Of a DNA stretch of 35,705 nt, positions 1-8,364 are shown piece after piece (position 1 is the first letter of the stretch; every line of letters starts with the position of its first letter). The position numbers and the translations under genes are program-made. The notes below the pieces were generated by a model. The model was not told the origin of the DNA, ran no database searches, and worked only from the letters and a program-made list of their open reading frames with translations. This stretch comes from a virus: positions 6,670 through 42,374 of IMG/VR virus record IMGVR_UViG_3300030085_002781; one strand, 5' to 3'.

Positions 1-10
1 ACTAAGTATG

Positions 11-40
11 AAGGCGAGGGCAAAAACTCTCGCCTTTTTT
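11..40 (+). terminator. Rho-independent terminator
   Basis: A GC-rich hairpin (GGCGAG pairing with CTCGCC around a short A-rich loop) is followed directly by six T residues. The T-run lies only on the plus-strand side, so it ends transcription of a gene lying left of the window. Confidence 0.85.
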
Positions 41-82
41 ATTTTTATGCTTGAAATTCAAACGTAAAAATGTTAAAATACA

Positions 83-90
83 GATAAATA
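83..90 (+). promoter_or_regulatory. T4-type late promoter box
   Basis: GATAAATA differs from the T4 late consensus TATAAATA at one base. If the T4 rule holds (start about 6 nt past the last A), the transcript begins near 96 and leaves a 20-nt leader before the ClpS gene. The same box recurs before several other genes here. Confidence 0.6.
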
Positions 91-115
91 CTATATAGGA
101 TAAGGTATATTAATT

Positions 116-430
116 ATGAATGTACAAAATGAAAGTGTAACAGACGTTGATACGACCTCAAAAGTACACATTGAGGAACCAAAACGATATTACGTTATCA
201 TGCATAATGATGACCAAACTCCTATTGACTTTGTGGTAAAAGTTTTAATAGACTTATATCGACATGACCACCAAACAGCCAGCGACTTAGCACAAAAAAT
301 ACATATAGACCAAAAAGCAGTTGTTGGAATGTATAATTTAGAAATAGCAGAACAGAAGATGGAAGAGACTCACGGAACTAGCAGGGCACATGGTTACCCA
401 TTAACGGTAACCTTAGAACAAGCAGATTAA
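116..430 (+). CDS. clpS: ClpS-like ATP-dependent Clp protease adaptor
   Basis: A 104-residue protein matching the whole ClpS domain. The first ~22 residues are a variable tail. The core starts at YYVIMHNDD and ends with the AHGYPLTVTLE stretch typical of the family. The N-degron pocket residues are present: N31, D32 and a histidine at 63, corresponding to N34, D35 and H66 of the E. coli protein. ClpS hands N-end-rule substrates to ClpAP in the cytoplasm. No phage Clp ATPase or protease is in the window, so it would act on the host enzyme. It sits behind a late-type promoter box; the ribosome site is weak (AGGATAAGG). Family call is firm; which proteins it redirects is unknown. Confidence 0.93.
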   Translation: MNVQNESVTDVDTTSKVHIEEPKRYYVIMHNDDQTPIDFVVKVLIDLYRHDHQTASDLAQKIHIDQKAVVGMYNLEIAEQKMEETHGTSRAHGYPLTVTLEQAD

Positions 431-445
431 CAACAGAGACTCAAA

Positions 446-1138
446 ATGACTTCCTACAAATTTTTACAATATAATACGGACGGTTTGCGCCTTGGATGGG
501 ATGTATTAGAAAAGTTAGCGAGTGATAGCGACTTTATTCTTTTACAAAGATTTCCAAAAGATAAACAAAAAGAATTATGCGAAATAACAGGTAAAGTGTT
601 TACGGCAGAAAGTGTCAGTGCAGATAGTTTTGGACTTGTACTTGCTAGGGCAGAAGGACTAAGTTCTATAGGCAGTGTTGAAACTATGTATTTACCTAGT
701 AGACAATTAGTACAGGCTATAGGAGATAAATGGCAAGGGTGTACTGCATTAAAAGGTACATATAATAGTCAAGTAACTCTTGTGTCTGTTCTTCCTTGTT
801 TCCCAGCAAACGTTGGTGAATATCCAGTAACAATGGAAGATAGCTTAAAAGATATTGATTACTTGCTTAGTAACCTTAAAGATAGCAAAACTATAATAGC
901 TGGAGATTTACATTGGACACCAGAGATATCAGAGGTAAATAGACTAATAGAAAAACACGGATTTAAAAGTTATTTGGATGGACACAAAACTTTTAAAAAC
1001 GGTTCAGGTCAATATATTAATTTAGATAAACTTATAGCAAACTTTGACATTGAAATTTCAGATGTAAAAGTATATACTGATGATAGTATAACTCAAGGAC
1101 ATTTTCCTATTACATATACCATTAGCTGGGATTTATAA
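446..1138 (+). CDS. Endonuclease/exonuclease/phosphatase (EEP)-fold protein, probably degenerate
   Basis: A 230-residue protein with the spaced landmarks of the EEP superfamily: an early QYNTDG, a strand ending ILLQ at 31-34, GDLHW at 153-157 where active enzymes have GD(F/M)N, a LDKLIAN strand near 193-199, and QGHFPIT near 217-223 where SDHxP is usual. The metal-binding Glu that follows LQ in active members is Arg35 here, and the GDxN Asn is His156. It could have lost catalysis and kept a binding role, or the alignment may be imperfect. It lies 15 nt after clpS and 8 nt before a radical SAM gene, so all three are probably cotranscribed. Confidence 0.6.
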   Translation: MTSYKFLQYNTDGLRLGWDVLEKLASDSDFILLQRFPKDKQKELCEITGKVFTAESVSADSFGLVLARAEGLSSIGSVETMYLPSRQLVQAIGDKWQGCTALKGTYNSQVTLVSVLPCFPANVGEYPVTMEDSLKDIDYLLSNLKDSKTIIAGDLHWTPEISEVNRLIEKHGFKSYLDGHKTFKNGSGQYINLDKLIANFDIEISDVKVYTDDSITQGHFPITYTISWDL

Positions 1139-1141
1139 ATA
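1134..1141 (+). promoter_or_regulatory. T4-type late promoter box, exact consensus
   Basis: TATAAATA lies across the stop codon of the preceding gene. By the T4 spacing the transcript would start at about 1147, which is the A of the next start codon. No Shine-Dalgarno sequence precedes that gene, so a leaderless message is possible; chance occurrence in AT-rich DNA cannot be excluded. Confidence 0.5.
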
Positions 1142-1146
1142 GTTTT

Positions 1147-2385
1147 ATGTCAAAAACGTTTTGCCCATTACCTTTCAACCATTTATATATCAAACCTGAT
1201 GGAACAAATTCACCTTGTTGTCGTTTTCGTAATTGGGAAGTAAGTGAAGGTAAAAGTAGAACTAGAACAACTCCAGACAATATAAAAGACTATAATACTC
1301 TTAATGATGTATTAAACAAAAGTAAATGGTTAGGAAGCATTAGAGAAAAAATGCTTTCTAACTCTAAAGTGCCAGGTTGTGAATCTTGTTATGTTGATGA
1401 AAAGAACACTGGTGTTAGTATGAGAACTATGGTTCTTGATGAATGGAAAGATGTAAACATCAATGAATTAAAAGTAACAAATATAGAAATCACATTTGGT
1501 AACTATTGTAATCTTGCATGTAGAACATGTGGTAGTACTTTAAGTACAAGTTGGCAAGAAGATGATAAGATATTAAGTAAGCATTATCCACGTGCATATG
1601 TTCCAGAAAAATTAAATGTCAAGAAAGACTGGAAACCAGAAGATTTTAAAGATATAACTTCACTGAAAATAACTGGAGGGGAACCCTTTCTTCATCCTGA
1701 CTTTCCAAAGTTTTTAGATACAGTTGTTGAAAGTGGTGTAGCAGATAGAATGCTTGTACAGATATTCACAAATGCACATATCATGCCTAAGAAGTATATA
1801 CTTGATAGATTAGCTAAATTTAAACGTGTAGGTATATGGTTAAGTATAGATGGTACACATGAAAAGCAAAATTATATAAGACATTTATCTAAATGGGAAC
1901 AAGTAGAACAGACTACAATATCTTGGTTAAAATTTCAGAATGAAAATCCAGCAGTAGTAATAAACTTTGCACCAACTATTACATTATATAATATTCTAAA
2001 TGTAGAAGAATTGTTTACTTGGTTTTTAGATTTGAGAGATAAAATATTACTAGACCCGTTATATTGGTCTAATTGCACTTTCAATGTTACATCTTGGCCA
2101 ACTTACATAGATATAAAAAACTTACCTGATAAAGAAAACATACGTGATAAGCTGAAAAAGTATAGAGACAAGTTATCACAAAGAGAAGAATACGATACAT
2201 TTATTAAACTCTTTGGCGACATTATAACTAGACTTGATGCACCTAGTGAACAAGAGCAACTAGTAGAGTTTACAAAAATCAATAAAGACCTAGATAAATT
2301 AAGAAACCAAAAATTTACTGAAACTTTTCCTGAATTGTTTTCACAAATAGAGAATATTTGGAATAATAATGATGGAAAATTGTAA
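1147..2385 (+). CDS. Twitch domain-containing radical SAM protein (first copy)
   Basis: A 412-residue protein. The N-terminal twitch-like segment has C6, the pair C24-C25 and a later CxxC (C78, C81), fit to hold an auxiliary Fe-S cluster. The radical SAM core follows, with CNLACRTC (C121, C125, C128) for the SAM-binding 4Fe-4S cluster and a GGEP motif at 177-180. Such enzymes cut SAM to methionine and a 5'-deoxyadenosyl radical. This N-twitch architecture is recurrent in marine phages; its substrate is not known to me. A second copy at 9801 opens with the same MSKTFC residues and cysteine layout. Neighbours include a methyltransferase downstream and, further on, an MTA/SAH nucleosidase able to remove 5'-deoxyadenosine. 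Confidence 0.88.
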   Translation: MSKTFCPLPFNHLYIKPDGTNSPCCRFRNWEVSEGKSRTRTTPDNIKDYNTLNDVLNKSKWLGSIREKMLSNSKVPGCESCYVDEKNTGVSMRTMVLDEWKDVNINELKVTNIEITFGNYCNLACRTCGSTLSTSWQEDDKILSKHYPRAYVPEKLNVKKDWKPEDFKDITSLKITGGEPFLHPDFPKFLDTVVESGVADRMLVQIFTNAHIMPKKYILDRLAKFKRVGIWLSIDGTHEKQNYIRHLSKWEQVEQTTISWLKFQNENPAVVINFAPTITLYNILNVEELFTWFLDLRDKILLDPLYWSNCTFNVTSWPTYIDIKNLPDKENIRDKLKKYRDKLSQREEYDTFIKLFGDIITRLDAPSEQEQLVEFTKINKDLDKLRNQKFTETFPELFSQIENIWNNNDGKL

Positions 2386-2393
2386 TTTTACTA

Positions 2394-2422
2394 TTGACTT
2401 TTAGGATATAATAGTGCATAAT
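2394..2422 (+). promoter_or_regulatory. Sigma70-like promoter
   Basis: TTGACT (2394-2399), a 17-bp spacer, then CATAAT (2417-2422). The predicted start, near 2429, leaves about 20 nt before the methyltransferase gene, which has an AATGAGGA ribosome site. Confidence 0.6.
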
Positions 2423-2448
2423 ACACGTATAGACTAATGAGGATATAA

Positions 2449-3126
2449 ATGAATTTAAAAATCTTACACGAATTAGATAGAGTTCTAAAAAACAACCCAA
2501 GTTTACAATCAAACAAACACACACTTTGCCAGGTTGTGAATGGTGTATTTGACATTGAACTAGAGCAAATTGATAATACAGAGATATATGCTCTAGCAGA
2601 ACAAATCGATAGAGCAGTATTGAAAAATTACTTTGGTAAAGTATGGCAACCAGACGTAAAGAAATTTAAATACAGTGGTCTTGCAATTATAGATGAAGTG
2701 AATGCAATGAACCCTGATAACGTTATTGATATTGGTTGTGGTTATAACGAGTTTAAAGGCAAAATTAAGAATCTAATTGGTATTGATCCATATAATGATA
2801 GAGCGGATATTGATGTACACACACTAGATTATAAACCGGATATTCAATTTGATGTTGCTATATGTTTAGGTAGTATCAATTTTGGTAGTAGCGATAAGAT
2901 ACTTGCTGAACTTGAAAATGTAGTAAACATGGTCAAGTCAGGTGGTAGGTTATATTTCAGAGTTAATCCTGGAATTCAACATGATAGACCAGCGGCCAAG
3001 TGGATTAATTTTTATGATTGGGATCCTGTCTTTATTTCAAATTCTGCACAATATCTTAATTGTGACGTTTTGATATTACGACAAGACGATAATAATAGAT
3101 TCTATTTCGTTTTACGAAAAAAATAA
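2449..3126 (+). CDS. Class I SAM-dependent methyltransferase
   Basis: A 225-residue protein with the SAM-binding signature VIDIGCGYNEF at about 92-102, then IGIDPY (acidic residue at the end of strand 2), DVAICLGS (strand 4) and GGRLYFRVN (strand 5), which is the order of a Rossmann methyltransferase. The first ~75 residues are helical and carry no clear domain. The substrate cannot be read from sequence. It is preceded by its own sigma70-like promoter and followed by the long leader of the transporter operon, so it may form a separate unit. Confidence 0.75.
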   Translation: MNLKILHELDRVLKNNPSLQSNKHTLCQVVNGVFDIELEQIDNTEIYALAEQIDRAVLKNYFGKVWQPDVKKFKYSGLAIIDEVNAMNPDNVIDIGCGYNEFKGKIKNLIGIDPYNDRADIDVHTLDYKPDIQFDVAICLGSINFGSSDKILAELENVVNMVKSGGRLYFRVNPGIQHDRPAAKWINFYDWDPVFISNSAQYLNCDVLILRQDDNNRFYFVLRKK

Positions 3127-3127
3127 G

Positions 3128-3161
3128 CATAAATAATTATATTCGTATTTAAAGATAAATA
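3128..3161 (+). promoter_or_regulatory. Pair of T4-type late promoter boxes before tctA
   Basis: CATAAATA (3128-3135) and GATAAATA (3154-3161) lie in tandem in the gap after the methyltransferase. Using T4 spacing, the second would start RNA near 3167, at the foot of the first stem-loop of the leader. Two boxes in a row suggest strong late expression of the transporter genes. Confidence 0.6.
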
Positions 3162-3164
3162 AAA

Positions 3165-3207
3165 GAAGTACAGAGTTGTACTTCAATCATGTATAGCAGA
3201 GTTGCTA
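3165..3207 (+). promoter_or_regulatory. Twin GAGT-loop hairpins in the tctA leader
   Basis: Stem-loop 1 (3165-3184) pairs GAAGTACA with TGTACTTC around loop GAGT. Stem-loop 2 (3194-3207) pairs TAGCA with TGCTA around the same GAGT loop. CAGAGTTG is thus repeated exactly at 3171 and 3197. They sit 50-90 nt before the start codon and have no T-run, so they are not terminators; mRNA stabilisers or protein-binding sites are possible. Confidence 0.55.
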
Positions 3208-3257
3208 AGGCATGCCAAAATCATCAAACATTTATATAAATTTATAGGAAGTTGACA

Positions 3258-4694
3258 ATGACGGCAATTTTAGCATTACTGGCAGGTATATTATATGGAC
3301 TAATAATAGGAATAATTCCTAGTGCAGGAGCAACTACAGGTTTAGTTGCACTGTTTGGCTTTATTAGTTACTTTGCATACGACCCTTATATTGGTGTTGT
3401 TTTCTTAATGGCTGTAGTCGCCGCCAGTACGACTGGAGATAGTTTCACTGCAATCTTATTAGGTATTCCTGGTGCAAATAGTGCCGCGGCTACCATGGTA
3501 GATGGATTCCCTCTTGCACAACAAGGTAGGGCAGGATATGCCATTTCTGCCGCAGTTACTACTAGTACAGTAAATGGATTACTATGGGGGTGTTTAGTAT
3601 TTTTATTACTGCCTTGGTATACTAATCTTATATACATATTTGGCGTTCCTGAACTGTGGGCATTTACATTACTTGCATTAGCAACTGTAGGCTTCTTAAG
3701 TAATCAATATTGGTTACGTAGTATACTGGCTATCGCATTTGGAATCTTTATAGGAATGGTAGGGGTCAACCCTGATAATAATGAAGCAAGATTAGGCGCA
3801 CAGTATTGGTTCTATTTGGAAGATGGCATACAGATTATGGCAGTCGCCGCAGGATTATTTGCCGTACCAGAACTTACAAGAGGATTGTTTTTAAAACACG
3901 TTACTTCTAATAGTGAAATTCGTAAAGGAGAACTATGGGCAGGTATGAAAGCAAGTTGGGAAAATAGATGGCTTGCATTACGTGGAGGGTTCATTGGTGC
4001 ATTTATTGGGTTACTTCCGGGACTTGGAGGACAAATGGCAGACTGGATGGCATATGGTCAAGCCGTAGCCGCTAATCCAAAAGAGAAATTTGGTAATGGT
4101 AACATCAAAGGTGTTATAGGACCAGAAGGTGCAAACAATGCCCAAAAAGCAACAAGTATGATTACTACTGTTATATTCGGAATACCCGGAGCAAAATTTG
4201 CCGCAATACTTATGAGTTTGTTTATGTATCTAAACATTGAACTAGGTACACCTGATATAGCAGAGGACACTCAATTATTCAAAGCCATGACATTTGGCTT
4301 TTTAGGAGCAACAATAATTGTTGCACTAATTTGTATGTTTCTAATTAAACCAATTAGTAAATTAGCCGCAGTGCCATACAAATACTATTTTCCTGTATTA
4401 TTAGCATTGATAATTTTTACTTCAATGCAATACACAGGTGGCTGGGAAGACCTGGCCATGTTAGCAATATTTTCTTGTATAGGATTTGCTATGCGACACT
4501 TTAGGTTTAGCAGACCTGCTTGTCTAATAGGATACATTCTAGCAGAAAAAGTTGAAGGACTTACACTTCAAATTACAGGACTTTACACTGTAGACACACT
4601 GGTCACTCGACCAATATTCATGACACTTATAGTAATTACTATTGCTATATTTTTATACAGCATACTAAGAAAAGGAAGGATTGATTATGCGTAA
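3258..4694 (+). CDS. tctA: TctA-like large membrane subunit of a tripartite tricarboxylate transporter
   Basis: A 478-residue, near full-length TctA protein that is almost all membrane helices (about 10-12). Both family repeats are present: LLGIPGANSAAATMVDGFP near 67-85 and the later FIGLLPGLGG with PEGANNA and a second FGIPGAK. TctA forms the channel that, with a periplasmic TctC binding protein and small TctB, takes up carboxylates by ion-driven transport. ATG 3258 is chosen over an upstream TTG at 3252 because TAGGAA ends 7 nt before it. TctC overlaps its end by 8 nt; no tctB lies between or beside them. A transporter core in a phage genome is unusual. Confidence 0.92.
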   Translation: MTAILALLAGILYGLIIGIIPSAGATTGLVALFGFISYFAYDPYIGVVFLMAVVAASTTGDSFTAILLGIPGANSAAATMVDGFPLAQQGRAGYAISAAVTTSTVNGLLWGCLVFLLLPWYTNLIYIFGVPELWAFTLLALATVGFLSNQYWLRSILAIAFGIFIGMVGVNPDNNEARLGAQYWFYLEDGIQIMAVAAGLFAVPELTRGLFLKHVTSNSEIRKGELWAGMKASWENRWLALRGGFIGAFIGLLPGLGGQMADWMAYGQAVAANPKEKFGNGNIKGVIGPEGANNAQKATSMITTVIFGIPGAKFAAILMSLFMYLNIELGTPDIAEDTQLFKAMTFGFLGATIIVALICMFLIKPISKLAAVPYKYYFPVLLALIIFTSMQYTGGWEDLAMLAIFSCIGFAMRHFRFSRPACLIGYILAEKVEGLTLQITGLYTVDTLVTRPIFMTLIVITIAIFLYSILRKGRIDYA

Positions 4695-5748
4695 ATTTTT
4701 ACTAACACTAGGCGTATTACTAGGGTTTACAACATCAGCATTAGCTGATTATACAATGATTGTTCCACAAAAACCGGGAGGCGGGACAAGCCAATGGGCA
4801 CAAATTGTGGCCACTGAAATGGAAAAATATTTAGATGGAGAAAAGATTATTCTTAAGCACATTCGTGGTGCAAGAGATATTCCTGGTTTCAACAAGTTCC
4901 ATAATGAACTAAGATTTGACGATAACACACTTATGGTCAGCAATGGAGGAAACGGTATTAGTTTTCTTAATGAAAAAGTAGACTACAACTACAAAGATTA
5001 TGATAGTATTGGTCTAATGAATTTAAATATTATTACTGCGGTATTTGGCGACCACGATCCAAACACAGAAAGAACAAGTTTCAGTGGCGGTGGCGGTAAG
5101 ATTCCTGAGGGAATTGCAATGACACTATTAAAGTGTGGTAACTTGCCAACTATTGAAGCATACGTTTCTTGTTTCAAAGAAAAAGTAAATTGGATTAAAG
5201 GTATGAAAGGTAATGAAAGACGTTTAGCATTTAAACGTGGCGAACTAGACGGTACTAGAGAAAATCCTGCAAGTTTCAAAAAACACGTTCAGCCAGTTAT
5301 TGATAACGGCGAAGCACGTTTATGGTTCCATCATGGTATCTTACAACCAGACGGATCACATGCAGATGATCCAAACTATCCAGGAATTCAAATGGAAGCA
5401 TTATTTGTTGAACTTCACGGTGAACAACCAGATAGTGTTTTATACGATGCATATAAACTTGCAAAATCATTTCGTGATGGTTTACAAAAAGCAATCTGGG
5501 TAAACAAAGGCAATCCAAACAAAGATAAACTTATTGCGGCTTTAGAAAAAGTAGCAAACAACCCTGAGTCAATTAAAAAGATTCAAAAGAAGGTTGGTAA
5601 GTATGAATGGATGCTTGGCGATGCCGGTGATGCACAAGTTGATACATTAATGACGTTTGTTACATCTGATGCGTTAAAAACTCTAGTGCAATTTAATACT
5701 GAGGCATTTGGTATTAAAGCAGTATACAAGTCAGAGTTAGTAGAATAA
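4687..5748 (+). CDS. tctC: TctC-like periplasmic substrate-binding protein
   Basis: A 353-residue protein with a clear signal peptide: MRK start, hydrophobic core, and ALA cleavage motif ending at residue 20. The mature protein begins DYTMIVPQKPGGGTSQWA, the PGGG(T/S)D-type opening of TctC/Bug binding proteins, followed by a body of Venus-flytrap size. It would capture a carboxylate in the host periplasm for TctA. The ATG at 4687 lies within the tctA end (ATGCGTAA) with AAGGAAGGA just ahead, so the two are translationally coupled. The middle (about 85-240) is divergent from typical family members, so the ligand cannot be predicted. Confidence 0.82.
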   Translation: MRKFLLTLGVLLGFTTSALADYTMIVPQKPGGGTSQWAQIVATEMEKYLDGEKIILKHIRGARDIPGFNKFHNELRFDDNTLMVSNGGNGISFLNEKVDYNYKDYDSIGLMNLNIITAVFGDHDPNTERTSFSGGGGKIPEGIAMTLLKCGNLPTIEAYVSCFKEKVNWIKGMKGNERRLAFKRGELDGTRENPASFKKHVQPVIDNGEARLWFHHGILQPDGSHADDPNYPGIQMEALFVELHGEQPDSVLYDAYKLAKSFRDGLQKAIWVNKGNPNKDKLIAALEKVANNPESIKKIQKKVGKYEWMLGDAGDAQVDTLMTFVTSDALKTLVQFNTEAFGIKAVYKSELVE

Positions 5749-6416
5749 TGTCAAACATATTAGTAATTACTGGACCTCAAGGTACTGGTAATCATGTTTT
5801 TAGTAAAGTCTTATCCATGCACAGCAATGTGCATGGCTGGGACCAACTATTACGTGAGTACTGGATTAATCACGATGCGGCACCGTTCAAAGATATTTGG
5901 AACACACCTGAAAACATTGACAAATATGACTGGACAGAACATGAGAACTATGTTCTTAGTGTAAGTGGTCCTTATGTCGATAAAGATAATGGTGTTAGAC
6001 AAACAAAGTATCCTAACTACAAAGAAGTATTACGTAGACTTAATGAAAAAGGTAATTTGCAAGTTGGTATTATTGGCAGAGACCAAAATATTACTGCACA
6101 AAACCAATTACGTAAACGTGGTGTTGAGAGTTTGCATAATTATCTAAATAAGATTGAAGATATTATTGAGTATCGACATACGTTTTTAAGTGTTGAATTA
6201 CTTTACATGTTTAGACATCAGTATGTTAAAAGTCTTGACAATGTATTAGATATTCCTGTAGATTACACCAATGAACGTTTGCACTATATACTTAATAAAG
6301 ATCCAAATGCAAAGTACGTACACTATGTAGAGAAAAGTTGGCTAGATAGACGTAGAAACGATGTAGGACATATGATTGATGGGAGTCTACCTCATATAGA
6401 AAAGGATACTATATAA
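5748..6416 (+). CDS. P-loop, sulfotransferase-like protein
   Basis: A 222-residue protein opening VITGPQGTGNHVFSKVLSMH, where GPQGTGNH (9-16) resembles the phosphate-binding loop of sulfotransferases or P-loop kinases. The following HSNVHGW suits the sulfotransferase pattern (short helix, then substrate region). No Walker B motif is obvious. It starts one base into the tctC stop (TAATG) and ends directly at the next start, so it belongs to the transporter operon. A role in modifying a surface molecule or small metabolite is inference. Confidence 0.5.
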   Translation: MSNILVITGPQGTGNHVFSKVLSMHSNVHGWDQLLREYWINHDAAPFKDIWNTPENIDKYDWTEHENYVLSVSGPYVDKDNGVRQTKYPNYKEVLRRLNEKGNLQVGIIGRDQNITAQNQLRKRGVESLHNYLNKIEDIIEYRHTFLSVELLYMFRHQYVKSLDNVLDIPVDYTNERLHYILNKDPNAKYVHYVEKSWLDRRRNDVGHMIDGSLPHIEKDTI

Positions 6417-7163
6417 ATGAAACACCAAACCAATTGGAACAAAACATTAGCTAACCCTGACGATTATTCTAGTAGTTGGGATTGGACAGTAGCACATAGC
6501 GAATATCATTTTGACGATACAATACAAGATAAGCCGGGCGATTGGTTTGACGTAATTGGTAAGTTTGAAGGTGACTGGAAAGAAGAACGTGATAGATTAG
6601 TCAATTCATGTCACCCTGTAAATTGGGCAACACGTAAACATTTTGCACAAAAGAAAAAAGATCCTGAAATGCTTACACAGGAAGAATATGATATTCAACA
6701 AGCAGGCGGCGATCCAAAAGGATTAATGCTTACTAACAAAAATAGTTTTGCAGATTGGGGAAAAGAATATCCAACACTATATAAAATGATGGATTATTTT
6801 CAACTTACAAGTGATGGTGTTAGTTTAGTAAAGTGGCAAGCACATGTACAAATGACTGGACAAATGTTTAATATGCATATAGATAAATTGTGGGATAGAT
6901 GTCCACAAGATCCGGAACGTATTGTACGTATTACAATCATGTTAGATGATTGGAGACCAGGACACTTTTATATGTACGGAAATTGTATATATGATAAATG
7001 GCGTGCTGGAGAAGTACATGTATTTGATTGGAGTAATGTTCCACATTGTACTGCCAATGCAAGTAGTCACCCAAGACCAGTTTTACAAATGACTGGATTA
7101 AAAACAGAACGTACTAGAGAAATATTGGCAAACTCTAATCCAAACACTGTATTCACAATTTAA
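6417..7163 (+). CDS. 2-oxoglutarate/Fe(II) oxygenase-like (aspartyl/asparaginyl hydroxylase type)
   Basis: A 248-residue protein whose second half looks like a cupin-fold Fe(II) dioxygenase: H154-x-D156 (MHIDKLWD) as the first two iron ligands, H210 in WSNVPHCTAN as the third, and R220 nearby for 2-oxoglutarate. The spacing HxD-53-H and the AGEVHVFDWS strand match the aspartyl beta-hydroxylase-like group. The N-terminal half is Trp-rich and has no assigned fold. It abuts the sulfotransferase-like gene and overlaps the amidinotransferase-like gene by one base, which suggests a shared modification pathway. Substrate unknown. Confidence 0.68.
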   Translation: MKHQTNWNKTLANPDDYSSSWDWTVAHSEYHFDDTIQDKPGDWFDVIGKFEGDWKEERDRLVNSCHPVNWATRKHFAQKKKDPEMLTQEEYDIQQAGGDPKGLMLTNKNSFADWGKEYPTLYKMMDYFQLTSDGVSLVKWQAHVQMTGQMFNMHIDKLWDRCPQDPERIVRITIMLDDWRPGHFYMYGNCIYDKWRAGEVHVFDWSNVPHCTANASSHPRPVLQMTGLKTERTREILANSNPNTVFTI

Positions 7164-8362
7164 TGTTAGTAAACACTAACACTAGTTTTGCACCATTGAA
7201 AAAAACATGGGTAGGTACTTGCTACCCTCCTGAATTTTTTGATTACATTAAAAATACCAAAGTACGTAAACTTACACAACAGATTTGCGAAGAAACACTA
7301 GAAGACTTAGAAACATTTAAAAATACATTGTCTCGATTTGATGTTAAGATTGAGCAACCAGACATTGTTCTAAATTCGCATGATGCAGAACATATGATTA
7401 CTCATGGTAAGGAAATTCCTCGACCTCCACTAAGTCCTCGTGACAACTATCTTGCATTAGGAAACACTTTGTATCGATTTGCAAATGATCCTAGTTATGA
7501 TAGACTGTTTAGTATATACAAACGTAATGGTGCTGATATATTTGACCCTTACAATGATTCAAACGAAGATTTACTACTATCTGATGATGAATATGATAGT
7601 TGGTGGAGTACTCTTGAATCAAGTAGTGATGAACTAACTAAGAAAAACATAATGCACCCATATCAAAAAAGTGATAGTGATAGACGTATTAGAACACATC
7701 TTTATCCTGCGGCTAGTGTAAATAGATGTGGTACTACTATAAACATAGAAAGTTTACCTCAAATGGTACAGGCATGGACCAAAAGCAAATGGAAAGACCG
7801 AGACATACATTTTTCACAAACAAATGGTGGCATGAAAGATGGAAGATTCAGTACACTGCGTAAAGGATTGATACTTGCACTACAAGATTTACCAAACTAC
7901 GATAAAACATATCCTAATTGGGACGTTATTATATTGCCAGGACAAGGCAACTTAGCAATGAAAACAAAAAATAGTCTAAGTGGTCATGCACAAACAAAAG
8001 CCCGATATGCTGATACTTGGTACACTACAGGAGAGTTCGATACAGAACATGAAGATTATATTGACAAGTGGATTAATTATTGGGTAGACTATACTAGAAA
8101 CAATATTGTAGATGTAAATGCTTTTAGTATTGATGAAAATAATGTTATACTAAATGGTTATAATGAACAATTATACTCTAAGTTAGAAGAATATGGTATT
8201 ACTGCACATTTTGTACATTTTAGACATAGATACTTTTGGGATGGCGGACATCACTGTAACACTGTTGATATTGTAAGAGATGATAGTCCTATTGATTACA
8301 TAACAGTGAATAACAAAAAAACAACAACTACAATAGAAATACGAAAGGAAGGCAAATTATAA
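7163..8362 (+). CDS. Amidinotransferase-like (glycine amidinotransferase superfamily) protein
   Basis: A 399-residue protein of amidinotransferase size. Landmarks are PPLSPRDN at about 89-95, KDGRFSTLRKGLIL, and near the C-terminus WDGGHHCNTVD with the presumed nucleophile C365. Relatives move an amidino group from arginine or hydrolyse guanidino compounds. Where I expect the catalytic-His segment GHxDxxF, this protein reads GMKDGRF, so the His may be missing. An altered reaction or a misplaced alignment are both possible. It ends the late unit that begins with tctA; a new sigma70-like promoter starts 3 nt after its stop. Confidence 0.72.
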   Translation: MLVNTNTSFAPLKKTWVGTCYPPEFFDYIKNTKVRKLTQQICEETLEDLETFKNTLSRFDVKIEQPDIVLNSHDAEHMITHGKEIPRPPLSPRDNYLALGNTLYRFANDPSYDRLFSIYKRNGADIFDPYNDSNEDLLLSDDEYDSWWSTLESSSDELTKKNIMHPYQKSDSDRRIRTHLYPAASVNRCGTTINIESLPQMVQAWTKSKWKDRDIHFSQTNGGMKDGRFSTLRKGLILALQDLPNYDKTYPNWDVIILPGQGNLAMKTKNSLSGHAQTKARYADTWYTTGEFDTEHEDYIDKWINYWVDYTRNNIVDVNAFSIDENNVILNGYNEQLYSKLEEYGITAHFVHFRHRYFWDGGHHCNTVDIVRDDSPIDYITVNNKKTTTTIEIRKEGKL

Positions 8363-8364
8363 AG

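Noticed and set aside
2407-2412. A perfect TATAAT near TTGACT at 2394
   Set aside because: The spacing is only 7 bp. CATAAT at 17 bp is the better -10 match.
5297-5518. Overlapping open frames on both strands within tctC
   Set aside because: Both are inside a continuous, homologous tctC frame and show no protein-like features.
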